A stretch of 64,000 nucleotides of DNA from contig JBBPFI010000003.1 in the NCBI GenBank assembly GCA_037974965.1, positions 1,240,001 to 1,304,000 of the forward strand. Reading direction: 5' to 3'. Origin of the DNA: Dacryopinax spathularia (lineage: Eukaryota > Basidiomycota > Dacrymycetes > Dacrymycetales > Dacrymycetaceae). The notes beneath the pieces are model-generated. The model was given only the letters and a program-made list of their open reading frames with translations. It was not told the origin of the DNA and did not search any database. This document shows positions 22,037-33,837 of this stretch, in pieces; position 1 is the stretch's first letter, and each line of letters begins with the position of its first letter. Both the position numbers and the translations under genes were made by a program.

Positions 22037-23228
22037 ATGAACAGCTACGCGGTGCCTTACCCACAGGTGCCAAATAGCAACAACCTTCAACCTGCTCCAC
22101 GCAATCTAACTTATCCTTCACCTCCGCCGGCGCTAAATGGAGTTCCTTCGGGCACGACAGTGCAGTATGGAGGAGCTCCGCAAATGGGCTCGCAAGCGGA
22201 AGAAGAGGAATATATCTACCAACTTGCGATCGATCTCATGGATCCCGCCACAAGAGAAACCGCGCTCTTGGAGCTGAGCAAGAAGAGGGAACAGTTCGAG
22301 GATCTTGCGCTTGTGCTTTGGCATTCGTTCGGTATGTTGCACGCGACCTGGAATGTGGCTCGTAAGCTGACTTGTCCGTTTAGGGATTATGGCCATCTTG
22401 CTGCAGGAGATCGTCTCTGTCTATCCACTGCTCTCACCACCTCAGCTCACCGCGCATGCCTCCAACCGGGTGTGCAACGCCCTCGCTCTGCTGCAATGCG
22501 TGGCGAGCCACCCTGAAACGCGTGGTCTCTTTCTGCAAGGTGCGTTGATGCGGTGCAACGCTCAGGCCGTCGTGCTGACTCTGCGATCCAGCCCATATTC
22601 CCCTTTTTCTTTACCCCTTCTTGAATACTACCTCCAAAACGCGACCGTTCGAGTACCTGCGATTGACGTCGCTCGGCGTCATCGGTGCTCTGGTGAAGGT
22701 AAGTTTGCATCACCTCCGTGTCCATGGATGAGCGCTGACCCTTGCACAGCAAAACGACAACTCGCAAGTCATCCATTTCTTGCTCTCCACCGAGATCATT
22801 CCCCTCTGCTTGCGGATCATGGAGACTGGTTCGGAGTTGTCTAAGACTGTGGCGATCTTCATCGTCCAGAAGATCCTGCTGGACGAGACGGGGTTGACCT
22901 ATATCTGCCACACATACGAGCGCTTCTACGCTGTCGGCACTGTTTTGAGCAACATGGTGACTCAGCTGGTCGAGAGCCAAGCGGTGAGGTTGTTGAAGCA
23001 TGTCGTACGGTGCTACTTGCGGTTGAGCGACAACATGAGGTACATCCGTTCAATCATTCTGAGTTTTCCATCAATCTTACATCAACGTTCAGGGCCCGAG
23101 AAGCACTCCGCGCGTGCCTGCCTGAGCCCCTGAGAGACGGCACCTTCTCCCAGCTGCTCAAAGGCGACAGCGTCACAAAACGATGTCTCGCCACCCTCCT
23201 CATCAACCTCTCCGACCGGGTCGAGTAA
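22037..23228 (+). CDS. CAF40: CCR4-NOT complex subunit Caf40/CNOT9 (Rcd1)
   Basis: After a short low-complexity N-terminus the protein follows the highly conserved armadillo fold: [97 protein letters not shown] and [19 protein letters not shown]. Introns are short and interrupt the reading (after WHSF near 22332, after GLFLQ near 22539, near 22698 and 23038). CNOT9 binds tryptophan pockets of GW-type partners and bridges to NOT1 in the cytoplasmic mRNA deadenylase complex. The length, about 310 residues, is typical. Confidence 0.95.
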
Positions 23229-24151
23229 TCAAAAAGCCGCCAAAGCAAGCAAAATAATGGCGCATATACGCATCTGACGTATACCCGGCTTCTTCCACTA
23301 TTACTACGGAACCCCGGCCTAGCCTCCTTCCACTCGTTTGCACGTATTACCCGCCAAAACCTTTGCGCTTCACATCATCTCAATGTTGAATGTATGCGCG
23401 ACAAGGACAGGCAAACGGACCGCAAAAAATCTCACGAATAACGTCTTCGATTCTTTTCTGTCTCCTGGCCGACTTCGGTTCGGCCTAGGGCTATTTCGGT
23501 GTCTGCCTGCTTTCAGCTCCAGCTTCCGGCTTCCGGCTTCTGCATCAGCTTCAACCCTGTTGTTTTGTATCGAATACGTGTCTCCTTGGCGGTTCTTTGC
23601 TCGCATCGATCCTCTCCCCCCTCTCCCCTACCCATCTCTCCAATCCTCTCCCGCTAACACCGTACTACCACCTTCCTCGCCATGTCGCCTATGCATCCCC
23701 CTCTCCTCCTCTCCTCCGCTCTCCTCGCTCTCTCGCCTCGCCTCGCCTCGCTCTCGCCTCGCCTCGCCTCGCCTCGCCTCAACTCAAGCTTGTACAACTG
23801 GTATATCTCACGCCCGGCATTTTCCCCTCCTTGCTCTGCAGCTCTCCATACGTTCGTATTCGTGTGTCCGTGTCGCCCGTGTCTTCTGGTATAGTAGCAT
23901 GGTATAAAGGTTCTTTGCGCGTTCCTTCCCCGGCTTGGGGACTAGTTTACGCTATTTTGTTGAATGATATAGCTCGTTTCTTTTTCTCTCGTTGCGGGCT
24001 CGTGCGTCATGCTCTGTACGACCCCTCGACTGCGGGCGGGCGAGACTGGAAATGAGGATCTGGTGACGTTCTTCTCGATTTCGGTATATTCTACACGGCT
24101 CGACTCGACACGACTCGATACGACACACTCGCAGATTATCGCCCTTCGCAA
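23229..24151. other. Intergenic between convergent CAF40 and ALG5, simple repeats
   Basis: No gene is supported. It contains a CTCGC/CGCCT pentamer-type microsatellite (23731-23780) and a second degenerate run of (g/c)actcga units at about 24096-24130. Confidence 0.5.
23731..23780. repeat. CGCCT pentanucleotide microsatellite
   Basis: About ten imperfect copies of ctcgc/cgcct run through this segment, broken by two ctctcg variants. Confidence 0.75.
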
Positions 24152-25344
24152 CTATTTTGCTTTCCCGTTGACTGCAGCGTCTCCCGCCTTCGCCGTCGCC
24201 AGCACCGGCTTCCTCGGCACCCTCCACCTCCCCAACGCATAATTCGCCCTCAGCACCCCCAAATCCCTCGCCATCCCCAAACTATCCCACACCAACCTTA
24301 TCTTGCTCCCCTCCACCTCTTCCCACCCCACCGCCACTTCACTCACCGGGATCGAGAGCATGGAGCAGAGGATAAGGAGCTCGACGTCGAACATCCAGTG
24401 TTGGAGGTGTTGGGTTGGGAAGAGGAGAGCGGCGGTGGGGCGGGTGAAGAGTTTGAATCCGCATTGCGTGTCTTGGACGGATGTTACGCCTAGGGTGCGC
24501 AGGAGGGTGTGGAGGCCGTACATGAGGATGTTGCGGATCAACGAGCGCTGGCGAGGGCGTGAGTCAGTATGCGCAATATACACCCCCAAATCCCGCATAT
24601 CCTCGGTGACAACGGAAAGCATCGAAGAGTGGTTGAAAGGAAGGTGATAGGCAGTACTCCAGGAGACGCGATAAGGAGAGTGAAAGAGAGGAAAGCACGA
24701 CGCACCTTGACGACCGCCTCTGTCCCGACTAAGTGCGCCCTACTCCCCACCACACACGCATACCCTCCCGCGACCCTCTCCAGCCTCGCACACTCCTTCC
24801 ACAGCCTCCTAAGATCGCTAAACCGCGTCGCCCCATCCGCATCAACAAACAAGATCCTCGCGCCCCTCGCATGCATTACACCATGCTTGACCGCTCCGCC
24901 CTTTCCTCGGTTCTTTTGGAGGGTGACTATACGGATTGGGATGTCTGGGTGGGACTGGGCGTAGGAGAGGGCTGTGCGGGTGGTGGAGTCTGTGGAGCCG
25001 TCGTCGATTATGAGGATCTCGTACCCCCTTAGATTCCCCGGTGGGTGATCCGTAGCTTCGGGGGAGGAGGAGGGCGAATGATGTTCTTCCAAATAAGGCA
25101 CCGCTTCGTCCAGCATCTTTGGCAACCTCAGCTCCTCATTATACGCTGGGATCACTACGCTCAAGGCGACCTCAGCGGGGTCGGAGAGGGAGGGCAGGGG
25201 CTGCGGGGTGCAGGGGTGGGAGGCGGAGATGTAGGTCAGCTCGGAGGGTGAGGGGGGGACGGGGGAGGGTGAGAGGATGAGGAGGGCGATGTAGGCTGTT
25301 GTGAGGAGGATTAGGAGGGTGGTGAGGATGAGGGGGAGGAGCAT
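24152..25344 (-). CDS. ALG5: Dolichyl-phosphate beta-glucosyltransferase
   Basis: This is a GT2-family enzyme. An N-terminal membrane anchor (LILTTLLILLTTAYIALLIL) is followed by SVVIPAYNEELRLPKML, YEILIIDDGSTDSTT, VTLQKNRGKGGAVKHGV, ILFVDADGATRFSD and, after an intron of about 160 nt (near 24706-24548), VQDTQCGFKLFTRPTA. This motif order is specific to ALG5. It moves glucose from UDP-Glc to dolichyl phosphate on the cytosolic face of the ER, making Dol-P-Glc for the three terminal glucoses of the N-glycan precursor. The gene is divergent from the nucleotide-sugar transporter gene, with about 490 bp between starts. Confidence 0.95.
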
Positions 25345-25835
25345 CTTGCTGATTTGGGTTTTGGGGTGGGGGTGGGGATGCGGGGTTGACACGTCGACGG
25401 TGCAGTGCACGAGTAAGGGAAGGAGAAGAGGAAGGGGAGAGAGCGAGGGCGCGTTGGGCTTGGTTAGACCGTCATCGACGCTGCTGTTCGCGCACTGTTC
25501 ACCGTGGCGAGGAAGAGCAAGCCAGCTATATGCGCTCCTCGACTGCGTAGTGAGAGACCAGCCAACCACACATTCCCAAACGTCAACTCCGTTCCCATAC
25601 GTGGAAGATGTGCACCGCCACTAAGTAGGGTCGATCATACCAACCCAAGCGCCCGTCTCGCCCCGTGTCACCAGAAGTAAAAGGGACATCGATCGAACGT
25701 GGGGTGCGCACTCCTGTACACCAGGCGACAGCAGCGCGACTCAGACCTCATCATCGTCTTCCATAACTTCCTGATCAGATGCGACAATAACATCAACATC
25801 AACATTCCAACATCCAACTCCACCCCGTCTCACTC
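25345..25835. promoter_or_regulatory. Shared ALG5/YEA4 divergent promoter region
   Basis: This head-to-head interval serves two glycan-pathway genes. No TATA box is obvious, and no separate gene is seen. Confidence 0.35.
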
Positions 25836-27905
25836 ATGTCAACCACACCCGTCGCTCCTGACCCGGCTCAAGGAGGAGGAGCAAGCTCATTAGTCCCTCC
25901 GCTATTGGGCACTGTGCTAGACTGGTCCTTGATCCTCACGCTCGTCTTTGGTGGATGTTGTTCGAACGCTTGGTCTTTGGGGAGGTTGTTACAGGCGAAT
26001 CGTGATGTGGGTGCGTCCCCCTCCCTTCACCCTCTCCCTCAGCCTTCCTGTCCGTCTCTACTCTCCCATCCCGCTCTCTGCTCTCCTGCTCGAAGCAGGA
26101 CGCCAAGACGCCGGGACATGAGCTGATACAGTGAGCAGGATCAGCAATAACCTTCGCCCAACTCATCTTCGTCGCCCTCCGTCAACTCCCCTCTTTCCTC
26201 ACCCTCCATCCCATCACCCTCCCAGGAACATCAACCAAGCTCCCCCTCCTGCCGGTGCTGAAGCCCCGGACGGTGCCGATCAGGAGATGGGTCGTGGATG
26301 TGTTACTGATCACGGCGGTGTCAGTATTGAATAATAGGGTGTTTGGGTATCGGATTCCTTTGACGGTGCAGATTATCTTTCGGTCGGGGGGTGCGTGTGC
26401 TTTCCTCCTGTTCTTTCTCTTCCTTTCCTCTTCCTTTCCTCTTCCTCTTCCTGTCTCAGTTTCATCTTCTGGTGCGAAGGGAGAATCTGATGTGGTGTTA
26501 GGACTGGCAGTATCGATGCTCCTCGGTTACCTAAGGCTCGGGAGGAAATACTCCTTCCTACAAGTCGTCCGTCCCCTTCCCTCCCCTCTTCCGCGAAGCG
26601 CCAGTCTGACGAGCAGAGCAGTTCTCAGTCCTAACAGTAACGATCGGCATCATCCTAGCGACCCTCTCCTCCCGTCCTCCCTCTTCCTCTCCCTCCATCC
26701 CAGCACCTTCCATCCCAGACGCAACACCCGACAAGAGCAGCGGAACGGCCAGCACCACAGCGGTCGCACCCGGAGACTACGCGATGGGAGTGATGTTGTT
26801 GCTTGTGGGGCTGCTTTTGTCCGGCGTGTTGGGTCTGAGGCAGGAAGAGACGTTTCGGGTTTGGGGACCGCAGTGGCAGGAGTCGTTGTTCTACACCGTA
26901 CGCCGTCTTACCTTCCCTCTCTACCCTCTCTGTCCACGCTCTCCCATTGCAGCCTCCATCCACCCATTACCCACTCTGCTTTATTCGCTCTACCTTCCAG
27001 TTCCATGTTTGCTACTCTCTCTTCAGAATACCTCCCTCCCGCTTCTCCCAGATCTATCCTCCCCCCCCCCCCCCCCCCCCTCTCCCCCCTCCTTCTTCCC
27101 CGCGGCCGCTCTCCCTACTCCCTACGCATTTCCAGCTCTGCGACCCTCTTTACTAACCTCCCACCCCACAGCATCTCCTCTCCCTCCCCCTCTGGTCTCT
27201 CTTCCTCCCCCAAATTCGCTCCGGCATCCAATCAATCCACTCCTCCTCCCAAACCGACCAAACCACCCTCCCCATCTCCCTCTACTTACCTCCACGCACC
27301 CCCTTGTCGCCAAGGTGGACTGTACGGGTGCCGACGCTCTGGTGGGCGCTGGGGTTGAATGTTGTTAGTCAGTATGCGTGTGTTGGGGGTGTTAATCGGT
27401 TGACTACGGTGAGTGGTTTTGTTTGGGCTGTTTCTTTCTGTTGGTCTTCGGTCTGTCTTGGTCGCCTTGGCGTCCTATTCCAATTTTCCTTGATCTTTTC
27501 TCCGTACTTACTTCGTATTTGCATCGATCTTGTTGTCTCCCTCACCCGAAACTTCTCATTCTCGTCTCACCTTCGTCGTATCGTCGTCTCCTTCGGACAC
27601 ACGTTCGGCCTCCTCCATATTTCGGCGCTTCCTGGAGCCTAATCCGGAGCTAATCTGATCTGACACTCCTCCCGCAGCGCGTCTCAAGCGTCGCCGTCAA
27701 CCTCATCCTAACAGCGCGCAAAACCCTCAGCGTCATCATCAACGTGCTCTACCTAGGCGAAGGATGGAACATGGGCTTGGTAGTAGGGGCGGGGATGGTA
27801 GCAGTGGGTACGGTGTTGTACGGGATGGCGCCTGGTGCTCCTGGTGCGGGGAAGGCGATGACGAAGGCTGAGGAGAAGCGAGCCAACGGGGTGAAGGAGG
27901 AGTAG
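25836..27905 (+). CDS. YEA4: UDP-N-acetylglucosamine transporter-like, UAA family
   Basis: This is a multi-spanning nucleotide-sugar transporter of the UAA (SLC35B) family. The first helix carries the family mark FGGCCSNAWSLGRLL, followed by ITFAQLIFVALRQLP, a cytosolic loop, VLNNRVFGYRIPLTVQIIFR, LAVSMLLGYLRLGRKYSFLQ and a Gly/Leu-rich helix (MGVMLLLVGLLLSGVLGLR). The C-terminal exon reads SSVAVNLILTARKTLSVIIN and ends in a lysine-rich tail. The closest described type is Yea4 (UDP-GlcNAc transport in ER/Golgi, used for chitin and glycan synthesis). One intron (26898-27171, 274 nt) is long for this genome and carries a 20-base poly-C tract. The substrate is inferred from the family only. Confidence 0.85.
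27061..27080. repeat. Poly-C tract in a YEA4 intron
   Basis: Twenty consecutive C residues lie inside the longest intron of the transporter gene, in a C/T-rich context. Length errors in assembly are likely here. Confidence 0.8.
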
Positions 27906-27991
27906 ACCGTCAAACATTGAGGCCCTAGACCGGGGAGGAGAGCGGGGGCAGAGGCAAGTGTACACATTAGATGCTGGCAGTATCATACATT

Positions 27992-29371
27992 CTATTTCGC
28001 CTGCGTGGCCTCATGCCTCGGCGTCCCCTTCCTCCCCTCCTCCCCCTCCCTATGTCTCCTCGCCCAAGTCCCCGCAACAATCAACGGAAACGCGACCGTC
28101 GCATCCGCATAAACTTTCACCGCCTCCGCCTCCCCCCTGATCTTGCCCCAACTCACCGCCTCGTCCGGCCTAGCACCCGCATCGCTCCCATCAAACTCCT
28201 GCGCCGTATTAACGTACACGGACCAATCGGCGCCGTTCCGCATCAGCATGGCGTTCGCGACGTGGTGCTTGCACACCCCGCCGCCGAGGATGATCATGCC
28301 GGCTTTTTTGCAGTCGTAGGACATGCGGTTGAGTTTGCGGATGTCGGACACGAGGTCGATGATCAGGCCGGGGTGGGAGAAGGAGTGGAAGAAGATCATG
28401 TCGCCTAGGGAACCGTCTGTGAGGGCGGGGCAGAAGACGGGGATGTCGTTCTGCGCAAGAGTTAGCGTCACTCCGATCACAATCCCAAATGGTAAAAGCG
28501 AAAGCGAAGGTAGAACGGGAGAGGAGGGGAAGGGAGGGGAAAGGGAGAGAGCAGGGAGAGAGCAGGGAGGGAGCAGGAGGCGCTACGCACCTTCCAACAC
28601 CAATACAGCACCGACCGCTCATCATTAATCTCCTTCCCCAGCCTCGCAATAACCGAGCTCGGGCTCCACACCGTCCCCCTCTCCTTCTGCTCCTCCAGCA
28701 TCTTCGTCAAAAGCGGGTCGATCCATTCCTGAAACCTGCAATAATTGTCGTTGGGTACCAACAGGTTCCCGATCCTATTCAACCCTTTCTCTCTCAGCCC
28801 CGCCCCCGGTAAATCGAAGTCCGCCACGTAAGTCGGGCCAAGACACTTGATAAGGTCCTCCTCGATCCCTCCGGCGGTCGTGACGAGACAGTCGACATAT
28901 CTGTGCTGAGCGAGGAAACGCAGGACGTCCCGGACGCCGGAGGAGATCATGTTGCTTGTGTAGCCGAGGAAGACCTTGGCGCGCGTTTGGGCCCGGATGG
29001 AGGGGTCGAGGTAGTGTTCCGTTTCGTCTTCTTCGGGTGGGTCGTCAGAGAGGCGCCAGTTGATCTACTAGCCTGGGTCAGGCCTGCTTCTCCTACTACT
29101 TATCCCCTCTCCTCCCTGCTCGCACTGCCGGGCCGGCGTCGAGGGGGAGGGACGGGGGGTAAGAGGGGCGTACCATACGGTTTATCACATCAATGGCCCG
29201 TGAGATCCCTGTGGCTTGGAAGCCCGTGGTAGCAAAACATTGGAGCAGGTCGTCCAGCGAGACGGGGTTGTTGAAGTCCGGCCCGCGCACTTCGGGCAGG
29301 TCGTTCCCTATGTCGACGGAGCGTTTGAAGATCGCTTCTTGAGCGCCGGCAGCTTCGGGCGGAGCGGACAT
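27992..29371 (-). CDS. DYS1: Deoxyhypusine synthase
   Basis: The protein spans the N-terminal ball-and-chain ([20 protein letters not shown]), then [80 protein letters not shown] and [20 protein letters not shown]. The active-site lysine lies in [14 protein letters not shown]. Two introns are visible (near 29174-29065 and 28591-28451). The enzyme uses NAD and spermidine to turn one lysine of eIF5A into deoxyhypusine in the cytosol. The length is normal. It is convergent with YEA4 (86 bp) and divergent from MAK16. Confidence 0.96.
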
Positions 29372-29695
29372 GGTGCCTTATTCCTTTTGATATGGCTCTT
29401 GCCTGGTTCAAGTGGGAATCTAGAAGTGGATGAAGTGGTAGAGGCAAGAAGGAGTAATGTACAAATGCAATGTCGAACGAGTTGTCAGCCGTTGAACGAA
29501 CAAGCGCCCATTCCGCTCGTCACCCAATTTTTGGCGAATGGACCCCTGTGTGGCGCATCACAACCGAACCTCACTTTTTCGCAAGGGTCCCTCCTTCCTC
29601 CTCATCATCATCTAGAGCCGGTCTACAACGTCGCTCACCATAACCTCTTCGACACCTGCATACCGCTCTTACAGTTCTGTTGAGAGGATACCACC
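29372..29695. promoter_or_regulatory. Divergent DYS1/MAK16 promoter
   Basis: A short interval of 324 bp lies between the start codons of two translation- and ribosome-related genes. No coding sequence is seen. Confidence 0.4.
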
Positions 29696-31023
29696 ATGCA
29701 AGCAGACGACGTTATTTGGAGTGTGATCAATACCCAGTTCTGCTCCTACAAAGTAAAGTGCGTCTTCCCTCCCCCCTCTCCTCCTCCGGGCAACAGCGTG
29801 CTAATCAGCTTGTGCGGCGCAGAACACCAACCCAAAATTTCTGCCGGAACGAATATAACGTCACTGGCTTCTGTACGAGGCAGTCATGTCCGTTGGCGAA
29901 TTCGAGGTATGCGACTGTGCGGGAGAAGGATGGTGAGTCGTTTCTCACTGCCAAGAGGTAATTTGCGCCAGGGGATGCTGATGTGTGTGGGGGGCAGGTG
30001 TGCTGTACTTGTATGTGAAGACGATCGAGCGTGCGCATACGCCGAACAAGATGTGGGAGCGGATAAAGCTGTCCAAGAACTACACACAAGCCCTGGAGCA
30101 GGTACGCCCTCACCCTTCTCGTGTCTTACCGAGGCACGGTCTGACCTGATGGATGTTCTTGTAGATCGATAAAGAGCTCATATATTGGCCGAATTTCTTC
30201 ATACATAAATGCAAGCAGCGCGTGACGAAGATCACCCAGTATCTTATCAAGATGCGCAAGCTCAAGCTCACCGCTCAGCCCAAGCTTGTGGGGATAAAGA
30301 AAAAACTCGATCGGCGCGAAGCCCGTCGGGAAGCGAAAGCGCTCGCAGCGGCGCATATTGAGAAGTCTATCGAGAAGGAGCTCCTGGAGCGACTCAAGTC
30401 CAAAGCGTACGGCGACGCGCCCCTAAATGTGAACGAGAACGTCTGGCGGCAGGTGCTTGAAGGGGAGAGGGAGAGAGAAAAAGAGGCGGAGAAGGAGCTG
30501 GAGTTGGAGGACGACGAGACTGAGGAGGAAGACGAGGAGGAGCTTGAGGCTGAGATGGAGGAGGAAGAGATGGAGGAGGAGATGGACGATTGGGGCGAGC
30601 ATGAGTTTGTGGAGGATCTGAGTGGGGAGGAGTTTGATGGGATTAGCGATTTGGAGGATTTGGATGAGATTGGGGTATGTACCTTCCCTCTCCTCCTTTT
30701 CTGCCCTGAACTTCACCTGACATTTTGTCGTAGGAGGGCGACGCGTTCGTCTCTGACGACGAAGAGGAAGACTCCGACGCGGAAGCCCCACCACGAAAAG
30801 CGACGACAGTCGACACAATCCTCGGCAAACGAAAAGCGACCACAGCACAAAAAGGCCCCGACAAGGGGAAGAAGCCTCGCAGGAGTACGTCTACTTACCC
30901 TTACCCTTTTCACCTTGTTGTGATGTACTTATACTGATGTGTTTGACAGAGGACGCACGCGTGGAGATCGAGTACGAGAAGGAAGTCGCCCCACCCCAGA
31001 AGGAGATGCTTGTCAATTGGTAG
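29696..31023 (+). CDS. MAK16: Ribosome biogenesis protein Mak16
   Basis: Exon 1 reads [20 protein letters not shown]. After an intron (donor gtgcgt, acceptor at about 29822) it continues [57 protein letters not shown] and [20 protein letters not shown]. The four-Cys pattern binds a [4Fe-4S] cluster in the family. The C-terminal third is a long Glu-rich acidic tract (30470-30680) followed by a basic GKRK region. Mak16 pairs with Rpf1 in early 60S pre-ribosomes in the nucleolus. The reading frame ends QKEMLVNW. Confidence 0.96.
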
Positions 31024-31151
31024 TGCTAGGCTTGTTCGGTTTGGGCTGGCGATCAGTTCCGCGCATTGTATAATACGTTGTCATTTCATTCGGTTTCGTC
31101 TGGGGAAGTTAGGGCGATGTCCATTTCGGAGGAGATTTCCGGTCTGAATGC

Positions 31152-31720
31152 CCGCGGTCAAGAGCGAATGACCCGGATGACCCCTTCGGACCGAATAATT
31201 GACGCGGATGACCCCTCGGCCGCGAATGTGCCCAGCTTGACCTCCCTTAAGGGTCTTCTAAGCGGATATAACCGTCAAAAACTCGAAATATTGCGAAGCT
31301 TATCGTACATTTTCTTAAATAAAATGCCTGTTGAAGAACTCAACACAAAGGGCAAAACTGTGAGAAGCGCACAAAAAAAGCCCACAAACCAGCCCATGAT
31401 ATGTAAGGCAAGATCATCATCATAACTTATTGGTGAAGCAATAAAAACATTAGACTTATTGCTCGCTAAATCGACTAGTTTTCACATGGGTATGACGGGT
31501 CAATGGGGGCTTCTGCATCTTTATGGTCCCTTTTGGCCTTGTGTGTCAGCTGAAATACAATATACCGAGACACACATTGCAATGCGAGCAAATAACAAGT
31601 ATTTTATGCACTTGATGACCCTTAAGGGAGGTCAAACTGGGCACATTCGCGGCCGAGGGGTCATCCGCGTCAATTATTCGGTCCGAAGGGGTCATCCGGG
31701 TCATTCGCTCCGCGGTCAAG
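31152..31720. mobile_element. Mutator-like MITE with 11-bp target-site duplications
   Basis: The element proper is 31163-31709 (547 bp). Its terminal inverted repeats, 31163-31255 and 31617-31709, are 93 bp each and differ at one base seen by eye (cagcttgacc against cagtttgacc). It is flanked by the direct repeat ccgcggtcaag at 31152-31162 and 31710-31720, an 11-bp target-site duplication. TIRs of around 100 bp with a 9-11-bp duplication are typical of Mutator-like elements. The 361-bp core is A/T-richer than the host and encodes no transposase, so the element is non-autonomous. The intact duplication and near-identical TIRs point to a recent insertion, 140 bp after the MAK16 stop. No second copy was seen in the window. 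Confidence 0.88.
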
Positions 31721-32073
31721 CAGCGATTTATTCCGCCATACATCGACCGTGGGAGATTCCAGAGATTCGTGTGTTAGGTCCTCGAAATGTGGACGATGTT
31801 CACAGGTCCCCTTTTCCGGTCGGTCCCCTGCGTCTCTATAATAGGGCACTCGAGAGATTCCCGACCGGCCACAAAGCAGAGACACGGCGGCGGGCTAGGA
31901 TAATGTCTCATTACACTGTATGCACAGCCTACAGGACATACAGGGCAAAGGACCGAGTATTGGTATATATGCACTTGGCTGCATGCAGGACCTTCAGTAA
32001 AACCCCCAGGTCGTCCAGCTCCTTACTGTCGATCAACCGTTCTCCATCCACGACGCAAAGGCCCGCAGTCGAG
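31721..32073 (+). promoter_or_regulatory. Promoter of the NAD(P)-dependent reductase gene
   Basis: A TATA-like TATATAT at 31964-31970 lies about 104 bp upstream of the start codon at 32074. The MITE ends 353 bp upstream of the same codon and may have shifted older promoter elements away. Confidence 0.5.
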
Positions 32074-33271
32074 ATGTCCACTTCCACTTCCACTTCGGCA
32101 CCAGTCGTCCTCGTTACCGGAGCAAATGGCTACATCGGTGCAGCTATCGTGCTGGAGCTCGTAAAGCAGGGATACAAGGTCAAAGCTCCCGTGGTACGAT
32201 CCTCCGGCCACGATGCCAGGCGGTAGAACTTGACGACCTATTGGGCAGCGACGAGCCAGCAGCGCGAAGGCGTTCCACGAGAGATATCCCAAACAAGCCA
32301 GGTCGATCGAATGGGTCGTTCTGCCCAACTTGACAGACAGGAGCGGCATGACCGCTGCGCTCGCAGACGTAGACTACGTCATCCATGTCGCTTCGCCCTT
32401 CTTCTACAACCCGAAGGATAACGAGAAGGACCTGCTTATCCCAGCAAGGGAAATCATGCTCTCTGTCCTTGAGTCCGCGGCAAAGCACCCGAGAATCAAG
32501 CATATCGTCGTGATGAGCAGTTTTGCGGCGGTGCTGAGGCCAGATGGTGGTATGGGACCGGATTACACCTACTCCGACGACGACTGGAATCCAGTGACTT
32601 GGGAAGTCGCCGCAAGGTCCGACTTCGGGCCTCGAGTGTATGCTGCGTCGAAGGTGCCCTGCGCCTTGATTGTGCGCAGTTGAGGCTGGTTTTGACCAGT
32701 GCTGTAGGTGTACGCCGAGAAAGCCGCATGGTCGTTCATGGAGAAAGAGAGGCCGTCGTTCAGCTTGACAAGCCTGTGTCCGCCTATGGTTTGGGGTCCT
32801 TCGATGCAGCCGTTCTCTGCCATGGACGAACTCAACGGTTCTGTCATTGAGCTCTGGGACTTGTTCAGCGGACGGAAGGCCGACATCATGGCTATTCCGG
32901 TATGGGTCGACCTTCGCGATGTGTACGTTCCTCCTTCCTTCTTCCTAGCGGGCATCAGTGCTGAATATGAGCACAGCGCGAAAATCTCCGTACAAGCACT
33001 CACGAACGAGAAGGCGAAGAATCAGCGGTACATCGCAGTTGCCGGCCACTATACGGTCCCACAGCTTGTTGACATCGTCAGAAAAGCCTTTCCCGACCAG
33101 GCGCACCGCTTGCTCCCGCAGACGGGCAGTCCTCCGCCACATTTCGGCACGAACACCGAGAAGATCGAGAAGGACTTTGGTATTCAGTGGACTTCGTTAG
33201 AGAAGTGTATCGTCGATACAGCGGCTGATTTGTTCCAGGCAGAGGGGAGATTCCGAGGAACATTAGAATAG
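32074..33271 (+). CDS. NAD(P)-dependent ketoreductase, extended SDR (Gre2/DFR-like)
   Basis: The N-terminal Rossmann motif is VVLVTGANGYIGAAIVLELV. The chain continues VDYVIHVASPFFYNP, HIVVMSSFAAVLRP (catalytic Ser), YAASK (catalytic Tyr and Lys, at about 32640) and, after an intron, VYAEKAAW. The C-terminal half (PPMVWGPSMQPF, HYTVPQLVDIVRKAFPDQ) binds substrate. An apparent stop after the first 50 codons (TAG at 32224) is removed by a very small intron: donor gtagaa at 32223 and acceptor about 38-41 nt on restore the frame as KAFHERYPKQA. This resembles Gre2 (methylglyoxal/aldehyde) and dihydroflavonol-4-reductase-type enzymes. The substrate is not predictable, and the location is cytosolic. 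Confidence 0.85.
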
Positions 33272-33837
33272 CGAGTAGATGCGCTGTATGCATTGTGACG
33301 CGAATGCCGGTAGACAACAGTATTAGGTCGCTCGTGAGCTGCTTGGTGGATAGTACTTGAGGGGCGTCCTCTTTTCTAAGAGGCGGACGAGAATCAGAGC
33401 TCTAGCTGAAAGCAGAGCAGTGTTGTTTCCTTCGAGGCGGGGTACGGGCGTCTTCCCATGCGAAGCGTTCTGCGTATCGCCGCCGTCTTGGTCACCTCGT
33501 GCCAGTTCGATCTTCCTGATAGAATAGCGGGAGAGGCGACGATGGTACCGTATGCCCGTGCCGCCGTCGATGCTAGCTCAGGACATGACGCGGCATTTGA
33601 TGATTGGAGGACATCGTTCCATGCGATACTTGCTACGACCTCCTCGCAGGGATGGGGGCCGTGGGTATAGCTCGTCATTGGTTATGATAGAGTACAGAGT
33701 GGTGTAGATGCGGATTACAACGATATAATGATCCCTAGACCTGGTTCAAACGTCAAATGTCTCCATACGACGGTAAGCAACAGGAAGAGACTGACAAACA
33801 TGCTCGCTCCCGGATTAGTGAGTAACGTCGAGACCTG
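33272..33837. other. Intergenic, 3' flanks of reductase and PET117
   Basis: This interval lies between two convergent genes. Open frames are present on both strands but none shows a family motif or a joinable exon. Confidence 0.4.
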
